From Angiostrongylus vasorum (lineage: Eukaryota; Nematoda; Chromadorea; Rhabditida; Metastrongylidae): a DNA stretch of 64,000 bases. Position numbers and translations under genes: made by a program. Shown here in pieces: positions 21,390 through 33,340 of the stretch (positions are counted from its first letter, which is position 1; each line of letters begins with the position of its first letter). The notes beneath the pieces are model-generated. The model made no database searches. It saw only the letters and a list, made by a program, of their open reading frames with translations, and was not told the origin of the DNA. The stretch is taken from contig JADANN010000192.1 of the NCBI GenBank assembly GCA_018806985.1, positions 124,001 through 188,000 of the forward strand. The letters run 5' to 3'.

Positions 21390-21815
21390 GGCACTCTCAA
21401 TATCTCGCCTGAATGCGAAGCTCTGATCTCCGAAGTCTGTTACATCTTCGGGATCCAGAAGAATACACATCAATAGCGAAACATAGATGGGCCAGTCACA
21501 TAATGGAAAGAACGGGCGACACATGGACGAAAAGAACCGTAGAGCGGACTCCACGAGGATACAAGCATCTCTATGTCGGCCACCTACACGTTGGGTGGAC
21601 GGGTTCGTAAGGTTCGTAACCAAAGTTAGTCAGTCGGCTGTACTCGCAGCTGCAGTTGTTTTACAGGTCACGTATGAGGCCCGCAAACGCCACCATGCTC
21701 AGGTAAAGCCATCATCATGGACAACGATTGCGAGGCAAAGAAACGAATAGCAAATGTGCTGAGGTACGCACAACTCGTAAAGACGGACCGACCAAGTATC
21801 CAACTACCCAAAGAA
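21390..21815 (+). mobile_element. RTE 3' fragment
   Basis: C-terminal region of the RTE family only: MRSSDLRSLLHLRDPEEY, HRWASHIMERTGDTWTKR, ending in GACGGACCGACCAAGTATCC. 5' truncated, as usual for target-primed insertions. Confidence 0.8.
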
Positions 21816-21819
21816 GTTA

Positions 21820-22480
21820 TCTGACAAAAAAAATCACTGAAAAGAAAAGAAATAAAAAAAACTGAAGCGTAATTAACATGGTTTTGCAGCTTTTACAAGT
21901 CAGTTCTAGATTTCTGACTTTTTTTATGCGTTACTCAGTCAAGAAGATGTATGATTTTACACAAGAAGTTAAGCCACAGGTTTATTTTTTTCGCTTTTTT
22001 ACTTGATAACCACTGTTTTCCTGGAGCCGTGACTGAAGCGAGTGCGTCCTGCACCGAGATCGATGAGCAGACCCGCTCTAGAATGATGATACTGAGAGGA
22101 TAAAGATTTCTAGCTCTGTGTAGTTGTCGTCTAGCGAATCGCCTGTAGGTCCTACCAGTTCTCGAACGGCGATTTATTGTATGACCTCCAATTGACCGAA
22201 GCATACTAAAACAGTTCTCTTTTTTCCTTTTCCTTCGTTTTTTTTTCTCATTGCCTCTTTCCAATATTGCATTCCCATATTTCTTCCAGCGATTTTCCAT
22301 TTCCTACGACTAACGACTTCTCAAGCAACAAATTTTCAAAGTACTTTCCATTCAAAATTACTGCCTTTGACTATAAGGTAGTGGCCTCGTCAGCACAAAG
22401 GTTGGTGGGTAGTGAAAAATCAGCAGTTCGAGAAAGATTGCTAGACTTAGTAGGAATTTGCCACACGGGGTTAAGCCGCT
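21820..22480. other. No gene recognised
   Basis: A-rich and T-rich runs, no coding sequence or repeat family that I recognise. Confidence 0.4.
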
Positions 22481-22484
22481 TATT

Positions 22485-22742
22485 ACCTGTAGGGGAGTGA
22501 TTGGAGGTCTCGTGCAAACACATGGATTCGATCCTGCGCTCGTCAGTACTCTCCATCCCTTCGGGATGGAAAACTGGTAACAGATCCGTATGGAACGATT
22601 GCCGCACTGACTCGGTACATCGGTAGGTCATCACTGTAGGCCAGATATGCATTTAGTCACCTTTAACGATGCATAGTGAAATCGATTGCATGGCGCGTTC
22701 CTCAGGGATTTATCAACAACATCGAAAAAATCTATCCTTACT
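22485..22742 (+). repeat. SINE-1 copy, diverged
   Basis: Head GGGGAGTGATTGGAGGTC, B-box region GGATTCGATCCTGCGC, tail GAAAAAATCTATCCTTA. Confidence 0.7.
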
Positions 22743-23189
22743 TCGGTATAAACTGAGTCAAAAAACTTTCTTTAAGACGATGAAAGTGAAACAGAGCTCT
22801 CTGTTGTACTCTTGAGATATTTTAACACTCCCGCGTCGAGTGTCACCTATAGTTCTCGTAATGGTTTTTGCGAGAGTGCCCGATTCAACACCAACAGGTC
22901 TGGTTGCTTTCCGGTGGTTTATTTGAACGCATAGATCTATTTTGCCATACTTTTTGCTATAAATTGATAGCATGTAGAGCAGAGGTATTGTATTCGACGT
23001 TAGTCGGTTAAGGCTTTGTTTTTTAGTTAGGAATAGACAAGCAATTTATACACTTCCATACTATATGTATACTGTACATATCTTTAAGCTATATATATGC
23101 AAAGTATTTTCGGCCTTAACATCGTCTTTGAGCGATTGGTCATTTTTCATTCCCACTTTTTTTTCTGACCTCGGTTTTAATACCGTCTC

Positions 23190-26100
23190 CAGATCAGCTA
23201 GTAGGAGATACTCCCTCGGATCCACATCGTGGTGGAGACCTGGGTACGCCCTCGCAAGGTTAAGTGAGGGCTCCAGGGAGGATCAAGTTGCACAACCAGC
23301 AATAGGCCGACCTCAGTACCCCCGCATAGTGGCTGCTTCCGTCTATGACGTCAGGCGGTAAGATGACCGGTGAGAGGCCAGAAAAATCTCGGGTTAGGCA
23401 AGACGTCACTGGAACCGGATCTGACGCACGCACGCACGACACGCCATGGAGATTGTTTCTTACTATGCACGTATAATGCCAGACTACTCTCCACAGACGC
23501 CGACCTTCACGCCCTTCTTGTAGCCGCAGATCGCATTAAATTCCATTTGATCGCATTACAAGAAACAAAAAATCAAGAAGACCGACATACGCCAATTAAA
23601 CTACGGGACCCTTTTCATCCACAGAGACAAGGTCCCGTCACGAAATGTCGGTGGCGTAGGCTTTGTCGTCCATTGTCCATTTCGTGGACTCGTACGAGGT
23701 CCTATCTCCTCGTATAGTCGTCGTCTGTCTTCAATTGACGCGTATCAAGAAGACCACAATCATCAACTTCTACTCACGACCGACGCAGCTGATGAATACG
23801 AATTAGATGCGTTCTACTATCACTTGGAAGAAGTTATCTGCAATGATGAGGCACATTATAAATTTGTTGTCGTAGACTTCAACGCCAGAATAGGAAAGGG
23901 AAAACGAGAGCGGACACAGGATCGGAAATATTGAATTAGGAGGAAGAAATAACAGCGGAAATCGTTTGGCAGAACGTGTGTCTGCACCACGTTTCTTCCA
24001 GGGAAACTCGTTTCGCCAGAAGAGAGATAGCTGCTGCTAGACATGAGAGTCTCCTAACGACACGACTCATGCGGAGGTCGACCACATTCACAAACGGTAA
24101 ATGGTGTTTGTTGTCACTTTAGCAGTCCCATAATTCTGTACTTGTTCCGACCACCGCCTTCTTTGCACGAAGATTCGATTCAGTCTATGCTAGAAAAGAA
24201 TTTATGTTATCGACCATGAAGAAAAAGTCTGGCTGTATACGACGAGAACATTCTGAACGAAATCCTATCCAGACTTGAATGGCAGATCAAGGAAGACCCA
24301 ACCTCAAACTACGAGCTGCTTGTCGAAGGTCTGAAAAGCTGTGCCGAATTTGCCTCAGTTCCTCAACCAAGAAAATCAGATCGCATCTACATTAACACTA
24401 AGGAGTTAAACAGAAGCTCGATCCTACTGCATTACGTTTAAAACGTCTAGTAATAAATGTCAGTTGCAGAAGAGTCTTGCAGGAAGATCTAAACACATCG
24501 GTTCAAGCGGAATAAACTACCAGAAGCGGCGGGGGAAAAGAAGTAATCTGAAAAAAATGTCGTCGGAATATGTCTGCTTATAATGCTACGCTGTCAGCCC
24601 TGACGAACGAAGCTGGGATCAACAAAACTTCCCGCCACAATATGGATACGATAATGAAAACGTTTTGCACCAATCTTTTCCGTCCCACAGTCCCCGTAGC
24701 GGACCCTAAAATAAACCACCTGGAACTCGTCGTTCGGATGTTCCGGTTGCGATAAAAAGAATGAAAAGAGACACAACTCCAGGGTCCGACGATGTGACCG
24801 CGGATTTCCTTAGAGTTGGAAACCACCACATAAATGCGCTTCTCGCAAACCATTTCACAGCCTATCTTGAGAAGGAAAAAAATCCAAGACCAGTGGAGGA
24901 CGTTGCGCATGGTCATCCTGCCTAACAAAGGTAACCGAAGGGATCTTCATAACTACCGTCCGATATGCTTGTTGAGTGTCCTCTACAAGCTCCTGACGAT
25001 GTTTATCCTGTCGCACATATAAAGGACATCGGATGAGGCGCAACCAGTGAGCAAGCAGGATTTCGACGAGGATTTGACTGCATGAACAACATCCAAACTG
25101 TGTCCAGAGTCAAATTCCTCGCTAATACCACCTAACCCCCAATATTAACCTCTGTGGACTACGAAAAAGCATTTGACAGTGTCGAAATGAATGCAATCCT
25201 ATCAGCGCTGCTCGACCAAGGACTGGACCCGTCCTACATAAGAGCTATGTCTGGCTGTTATGGGAACTGCAGTACGAAAATACAGCTTTTCCATCGACAT
25301 CTTGCCATACCCATAGAAAAGGGAGTTCGGCAAGGCATCACAATATCGCCAAAGCTGTTCAGTGCCGCACTGCAGTGGAAAATGAAGTCACTCGATTGGG
25401 ATGAGAAAGGCATACGTATTGATGGAAAATTCCTATCAAACCTTCGTTTTGCCGATGACATTGTCATCTTCTCAAGCAGTACTAGCGAAAGCAGAGGTGA
25501 TGATCAACGAGCTCAACGAAGCGGGGGAAAAAGATCGGACTTCGCATAAATCGAAAGAAGACCCAATTCATGAAAAAGCCATAGTACTAAGGCGAAGAAA
25601 TTGAACTGGGTGGCTCTCAGATTGCAGAGAGCACCTTGGGCGACCAGCGAACATGGAAAGCAACATGAAAGAGGAATTAGACAGAAGAAGGAAAGCAGCT
25701 TGGACCGCATTTGGGCCTTCCAAGGAAGCCACTGCCTAACTGAAGGACCCGAAAACACTCACTCACCTTTTCGATTTAAAGGTCCTCACAGGGCTCTGTT
25801 ATGCTAGATAGACGTGGACTGATAATTCAATCGTATCAAGAATACTGCGCACAAATCAAAGAGCGCTTGAGCGATGTCTTCTGAAATATAAGCGGTAGTC
25901 TCAATATCTATCCAGAATGCGAAGCTCTGATCTTAAAAATTTATCCCATCTCTGAGATTCATGCGAACACACATCCACAACGAACATAGTGGGCTGGTCA
26001 TATAATGAAAAGAACAGACGACCGATGGGTGAGAAAAAACTGCAGAGTGGACTCCAAAGGGATGCAGGCGTCCCCTTAGGGACAACCACTTACGCGTTGG

Positions 26101-26305
26101 GCGGACGTGTTTCTAAGCAAAGTAATTCAGCTGCACTCGCAGCTGCAGTTATTTCGCACATCTCTGTATGATCCCACCAACCACCATTCTCGAATCAAAC
26201 CACCATCATGGGCGATGATTGCGAGGGGAAAAAACGAACGGCAAGTATGCTGGAGTCCGCACAACTCGTGAAGACGGACCGTCCAAGTATCCAACTAAGT
26301 AAGCA
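23190..26305 (+). mobile_element. RTE-type non-LTR retrotransposon, nearly full length
   Basis: About 3.1 kb. After a GC-rich leader (23190-23420) comes an apurinic-type endonuclease domain (LCTYNARLLSTDADLHALL, LIALQETKNQE near 23450-23580), then a reverse transcriptase with LPNKGNRRDLHNYRPICLLSVLYKLL, DYEKAFDSVEMNAILSALL, KGVRQGITISPKLFSAALQW and LRFADDIVIF (active-site ADD), and a C-terminal region with WAGHIMKRTDDRW. The 3' end is GAAGACGGACCGTCCAAGTATCC at about 26272-26300. Single-base indels and stops break the ORF in several places, so it is probably inactive. Such elements also move SINEs and, occasionally, mRNAs. Confidence 0.88.
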
Positions 26306-26309
26306 TACC

Positions 26310-27690
26310 TATACAAAACTGTTTCATTTCAAATTGTTATAGTGAATGATAGTTACCGCATAGAGTGTGCGGGCATAAAGAATACTGATATAGAATCTCA
26401 AAATTTACAAAGCAGTTCCAAATACGGATAGTTATGCGCTTGTATGATAAACCATTATAACATATAATAACTAGCATCGCAGATATCATTCCTACCTATC
26501 AATCGATGGAGCAACGCTTTTTCTACAAACTATTCATTATCAATACCCACAAAGTCCTCTTATGATCGAAAAATAATCGTCTCTTTCCAAAAAACCAGCA
26601 AGTCCATGAAGGCTGAAAATTAGGCGACGTCCAGTCCGCAACAAACCCTGCTTTTCTATAAGTGAGGAACGAAAAAGATATTTTGTAAACTAGAACTAAA
26701 TGCCTTCTGATTTTTACTGCAGAAAATTTCTTCAACCAGGATCCAGCCCAATAACGTAAACTGGAACATGCACGCCCATCCTTTAAGTGATCATCGTAAG
26801 AGAACGATTGTTTCGGGAGGAATCCTTAGCCGTTTTGTAAGTGGTCGTCCTAGATGTGACTGTGGTTGACGTATGCCTCGAAGATTTGGGGCCATCTTCA
26901 TGATTGTTTTCCTGTGGGTTTTTTTTAAATTCTTTCGTTGTCCACGTTGATGTTCTTTTCAAACATACATTTTGCTTCCTTCTTATTATATGAATGACCC
27001 GGTGATATGATTTTCGTTCGGCATACTTCTCGAAGACTATAAATTCTTCTGAGAATCGAATTACGCAGTCGACTTGGTGTTGAGTGCAGCAGTCACCTTC
27101 CTACAATATCGTTCCAGTACTCTGCATATCCTAGGCAATTTTAAGGTGGAATTGCCCAAGCAGAGGCATTGTTCCGTTTCGTTGCTACTATGCTGTATTC
27201 TTAAAGTTGTGGGCAAATGTTTTGCTGTTGAAACACGTCAGACAGCAGTGAAATCTGAACTTGTTAATTTCTTACCTTGGCCGTAGCCCTGGGCTACCAA
27301 TGAAGCAACAGATATGCTCAGTGAAGGTACAAAATCAAATTTCCCTTCAAATAAATCGAAGTACCCAATAATTTTCTTTCTGTACTTCATGAGTTGGCAA
27401 AGCATTCTGTTTGTGGATCACTGGATCACAGCGACTTCATTTCTAAGGGAAATATGAGTAATCTGCCTCACGACAACGAAATAGCAGAATGGGTTGAGCA
27501 GGCCTTCACGTTCAAGTTGTATAACCTCTTCATTCTGTGTTGTCTTTTCATGGGTGTCGACATTATTTCTATAGCCATTTCTGATAACAGTAATCTTTAA
27601 TACCGTTAGCTTTACACTAACTATACTTATCTTTCTGAACTGATGTTGTTAACTAACGGAGGTCTTTAGTTTTTATTTTATTTTATTTTA
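26310..27690. other. No gene recognised; possible old element
   Basis: AT-rich. Two short plus-strand frames (27074-27286 and 27394-27600) adjoin each other but resemble nothing I know. A small (TTTTA)n run lies at 27675-27695. Confidence 0.35.
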
Positions 27691-27697
27691 TTTTGTA

Positions 27698-27900
27698 TTA
27701 GCCGTCTTCACTCTTCACGTCTACTGTACGTATCCCAGCACTTCTCAGATTCGATTCGTTTCCTCGCATCCACTGCTCCCGAAGATCTTCCAACTTTACG
27801 TGTGGCTTTGGTTGTTGCTTGAGGATTTTCATTTCATCTTGAATGTCGTATAATGCTGGTCGACTCGATTCTCCCTGGAGTCCTGAGATAGTCAAGCTGG
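27698..27900 (-). repeat. SINE-4 copy
   Basis: On the minus strand: GAGTCGACCAGCATTATACGACATTCAAGATGAAATGAAAATCC, then AAGCAACAACCAAAGCCACACGTAAAG. Same body as 8940-9050. Confidence 0.5.
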
Positions 27901-27924
27901 AGCGTTCACATTTCGATTGCAGAG

Positions 27925-28410
27925 AGTGGTTTTTCTATCCGGGGGGCTCACGCGTTCACTGCCATACCATGCGGATCCAATAACAAACCAAAAAAAATTT
28001 TTACGGCAGGATATTATGCGGAATACAACCACAATGGTACTAAGATATTTGCAAAACTCCGGACCGCGGGTGTCTGCGGTGGAGAACGAGCGTGATGAAT
28101 TGTAGTGGGTAGGAAATAAAAAATTTAACATTGTGATTTCAACTACAGCCTCAGCGTAACTGGGTTCAATGACGATTTAGGCTGTCCAAATCATTCCCGT
28201 TGTCGGGTCATTGCTGATGGCAGTGATCGATATAAAACTAGCTAAGAGACAGGTGAAACGAACGACCCCGCATGGTGTGGCTGTGAACGCTTTAGCAGCT
28301 GGAAAAGGTATTAGCGCATTCGTTTCCCACCGCAGACTTGAAACTTGGCATTTTGTTTTTGTACTTGCTGTCGGAGTTTCGCAAATATCTCAGCACTGAT
28401 TTGTTCTCCC
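27925..28410. repeat. Two SINE-2 copies, head to head inverted
   Basis: A minus-oriented copy (about 27925-28100, GGACCGCGGGTGTCTGCGGTGG) is followed by a plus-oriented copy (about 28140-28410, GCATGGTGTGGCTGTGAACGC, CACCGCAGACTTG). Together they form an imperfect inverted repeat. Confidence 0.6.
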
Positions 28411-28419
28411 GGACAAGTC

Positions 28420-28714
28420 CCGATCTCGGAGAGATGAGGGGCTTGGTTGGCCCGGAGCGGAATCGAACAACATCACTACCACTGTGTTATTCGCCCCAAA
28501 TCTGCTATTCCCCTCTCTCTCCCTCGCTCCATGCGGTCTTTAGAAATTTAGAAATGTGTATACGTTTGCATGGCTGTAAGAGGGTATAATGGACTGTTTG
28601 AGTAGAAAGTTGGCAATAACAGAGAAAAAAACGTTGTACTATAGGAATTTAAGATTTCGAAAATCGACTTCCCTTTATCCCCAGTATGACCAGTCAACAT
28701 GTATTCTTTCTTTG
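28420..28714. other. No gene recognised
   Basis: Contains a segment GAGCGGAATCGAACAACATCACTACCACTGTG that looks like the reverse of another tRNA-like head; otherwise nothing. Confidence 0.3.
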
Positions 28715-28870
28715 ATAAGCTTTCACTAGGTTGATAAACAATTTTTATTCGGCAAGCGTTCTGGCGTCTTCGTCTTCAGCGCCGGTCATCTGAGTCAATG
28801 GTCTCTGATAAGGATGAGGACGACGAAAGGTTAGCCGAATAAATTGTTTATCAACCTTCTGTAAGCTTAT
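28715..28870. repeat. Palindromic Penelope-end element
   Basis: Left arm AGGTTGATAAACAATTTTTATTCGGC and right arm GCCGAATAAATTGTTTATCAACCT are inverted repeats; inside lie GTCTTCGTCTTCAGCGCCGG and its partner CTCTGATAAGGATGAGGACGACGAAAGG. The same terminal motif occurs at 29000, 35360 and 48720. Confidence 0.7.
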
Positions 28871-28974
28871 AAAAAGAAGCAATACATGTTTATAACTTTC
28901 TGTTGAACTAAACCAATTTCCACATAATCTCGGTGTGAGTGATCGATAAATTTCTTCGAATTGATTCTTTTGAT

Positions 28975-29180
28975 TTAAGTTTACACGAGGTTCTTATACA
29001 ATTTTTGCTCGGCGAACGTTCCAATGTCTTCGTCTTCATCAGAGCCGAAGATCCGATTTGAGTTAAGTGGAACAGTCACAACTGCGGACCATCGACTCGG
29101 ATCATCGGCTCTGAGAAGATGTCGAAACAGCCGAATAGAAGTCCTATAATCACCTCGTGTAAGCTGAACAATGCAAAGAA
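28975..29180. repeat. Second palindromic Penelope-end element
   Basis: Left arm TTACACGAGGTTCTTATACAATTTTTGCTCGGC, right arm GCCGAATAGAAGTCCTATAATCACCTCGTGTAAGC, with GTCTTCGTCTTCATCAGAGCC and CATCGGCTCTGAGAAGATGTCGAAAC between them. Confidence 0.7.
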
Positions 29181-29509
29181 ACTTTCTCTTGAATTTGAAT
29201 TTTCCACAGATTTCTCTAATATGTCCATTCATATATTGCTTTTTTCACTCTAAAAAGAGATAAAATTAAATACACCGCATTAAAATACATTGATTCTACC
29301 GATAACTTTGGTTTCAGCTTAAGCTCACTGTTTGTTGATTCTGAACTAATGTATTCACTCTGTATTTCACTATCGCCATGTGTACCGGGAATTTGCAAAG
29401 GAACAAACTGTCACCAGCGCTCCACCGTTTTTATCCCACAAAAAAGCTACTAAAAAAAATCATGTCCGTGGACGGTCTCTTTAACACTATCCTATCACAA
29501 TGTTAACTT

Positions 29510-29800
29510 TTTTATTTGCTGCCTATTACATTTTTTGACGGCAGGATACTAATTGCTTGCTGAGAGTAACTGGGTTTCATTGCCGATTTGGGCTCCTCGG
29601 ATCAATCACAGTGACGGGTGGTTGCTAATGACACTGATCGATAGAAAGCTAGCTGAGAGACAGGCGAAACGAAGGACCCACATGGTGTGTTGGTGAACCC
29701 GTTAGCCCCGCCAAGGGTAATAATTCCCCCACCGCAGACACCGGCGGTCCGGAGTTTTGCAAATATCTCAACATCATTGTGGTTGTATCACTATCTTATC
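29510..29800 (+). repeat. SINE-2 copy
   Basis: Upstream part CACTGATCGATAGAAAGCTAGCTGAGAGACAGG, head ACATGGTGTGTTGGTGAACCC, then CCCCACCGCAGACACCGGCGG and GCAAATATCTCAACATCATTG. Confidence 0.65.
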
Positions 29801-29804
29801 AGTT

Positions 29805-30230
29805 ATTTCCCTCTTTACCGTCACCACAGTTTCTACTTTTATCTCGTTACCTTCTTTTTTTCAAAGCGTGAGAGTTTAAATATCGAAGGAAATGAACGAC
29901 CTGAACACGTATCTTATCCATCCATCACCTTTCGAAAACCTATTGATTTTTTGAAAGTTGAAACCTATCAGTTGATTGAGTTAGTATCGCGGTAACTTAC
30001 CATATCCACAGAATTGCTGTCACGTGGAAATTCATTTCTAGGGAAGAAGGGGAACTCTCTGCTGGACGTGATGACCGCTTAGTGACGAAATTCATTTGAA
30101 AATCGATCATATCTAAGACCCCAACATCCTCAGTAAAGAGTTCCTTGCCTGGTGTATTTTGCATTCGCAAAGGTATTCGTTACAAACAATATGACTTGGT
30201 GGGCATAACTAATTGTGATGAATGAACAGT
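29805..30230. other. No gene recognised
   Basis: Sequence downstream of the astacin copy A. From about 30190 it resembles the flank of copy B, so part of it belongs to the duplicated unit. Confidence 0.35.
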
Positions 30231-30238
30231 GTTTGTAG

Positions 30239-32796
30239 CTAATCAACATAACGATACGTGAACGTTGTCTGCATGATGCCGAGCCTGTTAAAAAGGATCA
30301 CAGGCAAGCGATTGGAGTTGGATAAAATGGGACCTTCGCTGCCGTTCTTCGAGCAGAAACTGAAAAAAATCACCATAACTGGGGTAGAAACTCTGGATTT
30401 TTCCAAAATTCGTTCCTACCGGTATCCTGTCAACTTCTGATCTTTTTGAGCTTTGATCTCAACTCCTCCGCTTGGACACCCACCTTCGTCGTAACCCATG
30501 GAGATTGATTGGACGTTCACTTCAATCTTCTTTCCCTCAGGCGCCTGAATCCAATTCTGTCTCAGTTGGACGGGAATTCTCATTTAGCCAGCTATACCGT
30601 AATCATATAATTGCAGAAATCGAACTGATCCCTGAGATCGGTACCAAAACCTAGTTTGTAAGCGACCGACTTTGTCTTGCTTGTCGCCACGAGATCTTCC
30701 CCACAACCCTGGTGGCTGGAAACACTTCCGTTTTCTTGTCGAACTAGATACAACGGTGGTTCTTACCCGCCTATCACACAGAGTGCCGCCGTAGCCGCTT
30801 GGACAAATACAAATGGAACAGTTTCGAGGGTGAGGATAACCTCCGTTCTCACACATAGCCGATGTAGATTTGTTACATCTTTCTAAAGAATTGGACATAT
30901 CTCAAAGTTGATGAGTGTTATATCAAAGTGATCGCAATTGCCACCATTGCATCCGTAGCGTTCGTTGATCATCAAGATATCGGAGAAGGAAATCAATTCA
31001 GATCCCATCGTCTTTTGGTGAAGACGATCGAGTGCATACAAGGTGGGGTCGTTGTTTATAGAACAACTGTGAAATACGACAATACTAGCAAGCGTTGAAG
31101 AAAAAATCTCAAGCCCGTAGTGCAAACCTTAGTTCAGCAAAGTGCATAACACTGCCGTAGTCGTACGTGAGTCCATAGACATCTGCGTACACAAGGCCTT
31201 TTTTTTCCGAACTCTTCGATGTGATGTGGCTAAACCAGTAGTTTTATGGGTGGTAGTCTCAGTGACTTAACTCACTAGTGTTTTAAAAGAAACGCACGTC
31301 AATGTTTTGATAGAAGACAATAATATATCTGTCGCGATCATATCGTTCCATTGTGTGGAAGAATCCGAGAACATGGCCAATTTCATGCACAGCAGACCCA
31401 ACCTAAAGCCTACAACTGAGCTTTTGTGGAAAATGACTGACTAGACTGAACAATTAATAATACATATTGTTTTTTAGAGTTGAAGTTCTGAATGTGTCTC
31501 ACCGTCGGACCATCCTCCCCAAGCGAGAGCAGTTGGTCTCCCCCACGTCGTCCAATGTTCGAAAAGCTTCCGGATTCTTTTACTACGACCACTTTGTCAT
31601 GTGCTGCAATCAGTTAACATAGAGTTGATTTATTTACTTCTTGTGAGACACGAGGCGAACCATTTCTGTCTTCTATAAAGTCGATACAGGTAGCGTCACT
31701 CCAAACCTTTCACGCCCATTTTGAACAATTTACGCAGTACGGGGTCTGAAATTCCAGCTTTTCAATTATAAATATGGGTGAGTTTAAGGCTACTGAGTAA
31801 AAAGTTGTAGGCTTTGTAGAAAATTTAGAACTCAGATGGCATTGAAGAAGACGAAATCCATCGAAATATCTGCCGTCATGAAAAGAATATTGTAATAAGA
31901 GCCTCGTGAATACTTAGGTGAAGTATCATATTTTGGACTTAAAGGTTTTATTTTTCTTCCAAGTTTTTCGCGGCGGTCATAACCGTTATTATTATTGCAA
32001 GTCGCTGTTAGATTTTCCTACGACAAGAAGTGATATCATTCTGAGGTGACTGAAAGCAAACCTCAAAGTTTGTGTAGATAAAGAAGAGGCTTTTTTCTAA
32101 AAAGACCTGATGTGTTGAATGTGTAGAAGACGCCGTTCTTCCATGTGGAGTTCAGCTCGATATTGTCCTTCATCACTTGTCTCTTCCTACGAGCGCCATC
32201 CTCCATGTCGTCGAAGATTTGCTCTTCATTTCTTCTAAACATAACAAAGACGTGACCATGTTTTGAAAACGTAGTACAAAAACCATTGTCTAAGTAATTA
32301 AGTACTCTGGTATGGTGGTGTCACTTTGGAAAGGAGCTTGCCAAGTTACTCGTCCAGAATTTGGTTTGGAAACCGGTTTGTTCACATTTCGGTCGTAATT
32401 TCTCAATTTGGTCGTGAACCCCTGTCAAAGAGTGAATAAAGTTTTGTTAGAATTTACAAATACTTAAAACTGGAGAGAAAGAGGTGGTGGCACAATACCT
32501 TAAGACCTTGGTTGATTTCCTTTCCTTGCTCTCTAGAATGCTTCAGCTCGTTTGTTGGTAATCTCCCTCTGGCAGAAATACCGATGACTCCAGGGCTACT
32601 TTTGGTCTAAAAACGTGCACATCTCGGAATTATAACTTTTCATTTGACTTACTCTCTGAAATTCTGTGAGACTACTGGCTTCGGTGTTGTGAAGATCTCG
32701 ACGAGCAGAAATGAAACTCTTCGTACCAGTCTCAATATCGGTTATGTCACTGTGTATTACTACGCTAGTGGCTGCGAGTAGTAGAGTTATTCTCAT
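30239..32796 (-). pseudogene. Astacin-family (M12A) secreted metalloprotease, copy A, frameshifted
   Basis: Zinc endopeptidase of the nematode NAS type. Exons include 32796-32653 (signal peptide MRITLLLAATSVVIH), 32606-32499, 32421-32306, 32234-32107 (furin-like RRKRQ, then NIELNSTWKNGVFYTFNTS), about 31750-31640, 31603-31503 (GRRGGDQLLSLGEDGPT), 31402-31298 (zinc site HEIGHVLGFFH, then YDRDRY), a Met-turn exon (YDYGSVMHF), an EGF-like exon ending at 30777 (CENGGYPHPRNCSICICPSG) and a CUB-like end (LPVILFNRLGIMQTTFTYRYV) with stop at 30239. Two extra bases break the frame: GGCGTGAAAGGTTTGGAGTG near 31700 and CCACCAGGGTTGTGGGG near 30707. The usual Glu after the third zinc His is Thr here. Either a pseudogene or one with assembly errors. 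Confidence 0.82.
31780..32100. other. Intron of astacin copy A
   Basis: Between the propeptide exon (ends 32107) and the first catalytic exon; contains nothing I recognise beyond intron sequence. Confidence 0.4.
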
Positions 32797-32905
32797 CTCT
32801 AAATGGTTTGATTTGGTGGATCCCATGAAGCATCGCTACTATGTCTACTATCGCACTTTCAATTTTTCTAGATCTCTACGAAAACTATACAGTTTTTGAA
32901 TCGTC

Positions 32906-33340
32906 TCATAGAAATGTCCAACTGTTGTCACTGTGAATACTTAAGCCAGAGCTATTTTTTGAAGACTTCTCAAGGTCGATACAAATTTTCCGCTCTTTAG
33001 CGCTTAGTAATCTGATATTACTTAATTTTCTAAAGGCAGCAAATAAAGAAGGACTAAACAAACAACTGTTTCTGAATTTGGTGGTGGTGGCGCTGACAGT
33101 GTGCGTGCCACTGTGACTCAGCACCTTTTTAAGCGATTTCAATTCGTCATCTATTTGTTCACCTGTTCACCTCTCTTGTGCCTTAATAATAACGAATTTC
33201 CCTTGATGTCTGACCACCTACCGTGTGCTTGTTGACGATCCGACGAAAGAATTCCGTGTTGTAAAAAAAATTTCCTACAAAGTTCCATTCCAGTAGAGCT
33301 TAGTGGAAATGATGTCGAAAATAGGATTCAACATGAACTT
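32906..33340. other. Upstream region of astacin copy A, no gene recognised
   Basis: Probable promoter or outron area; no motif I can defend. Confidence 0.3.
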
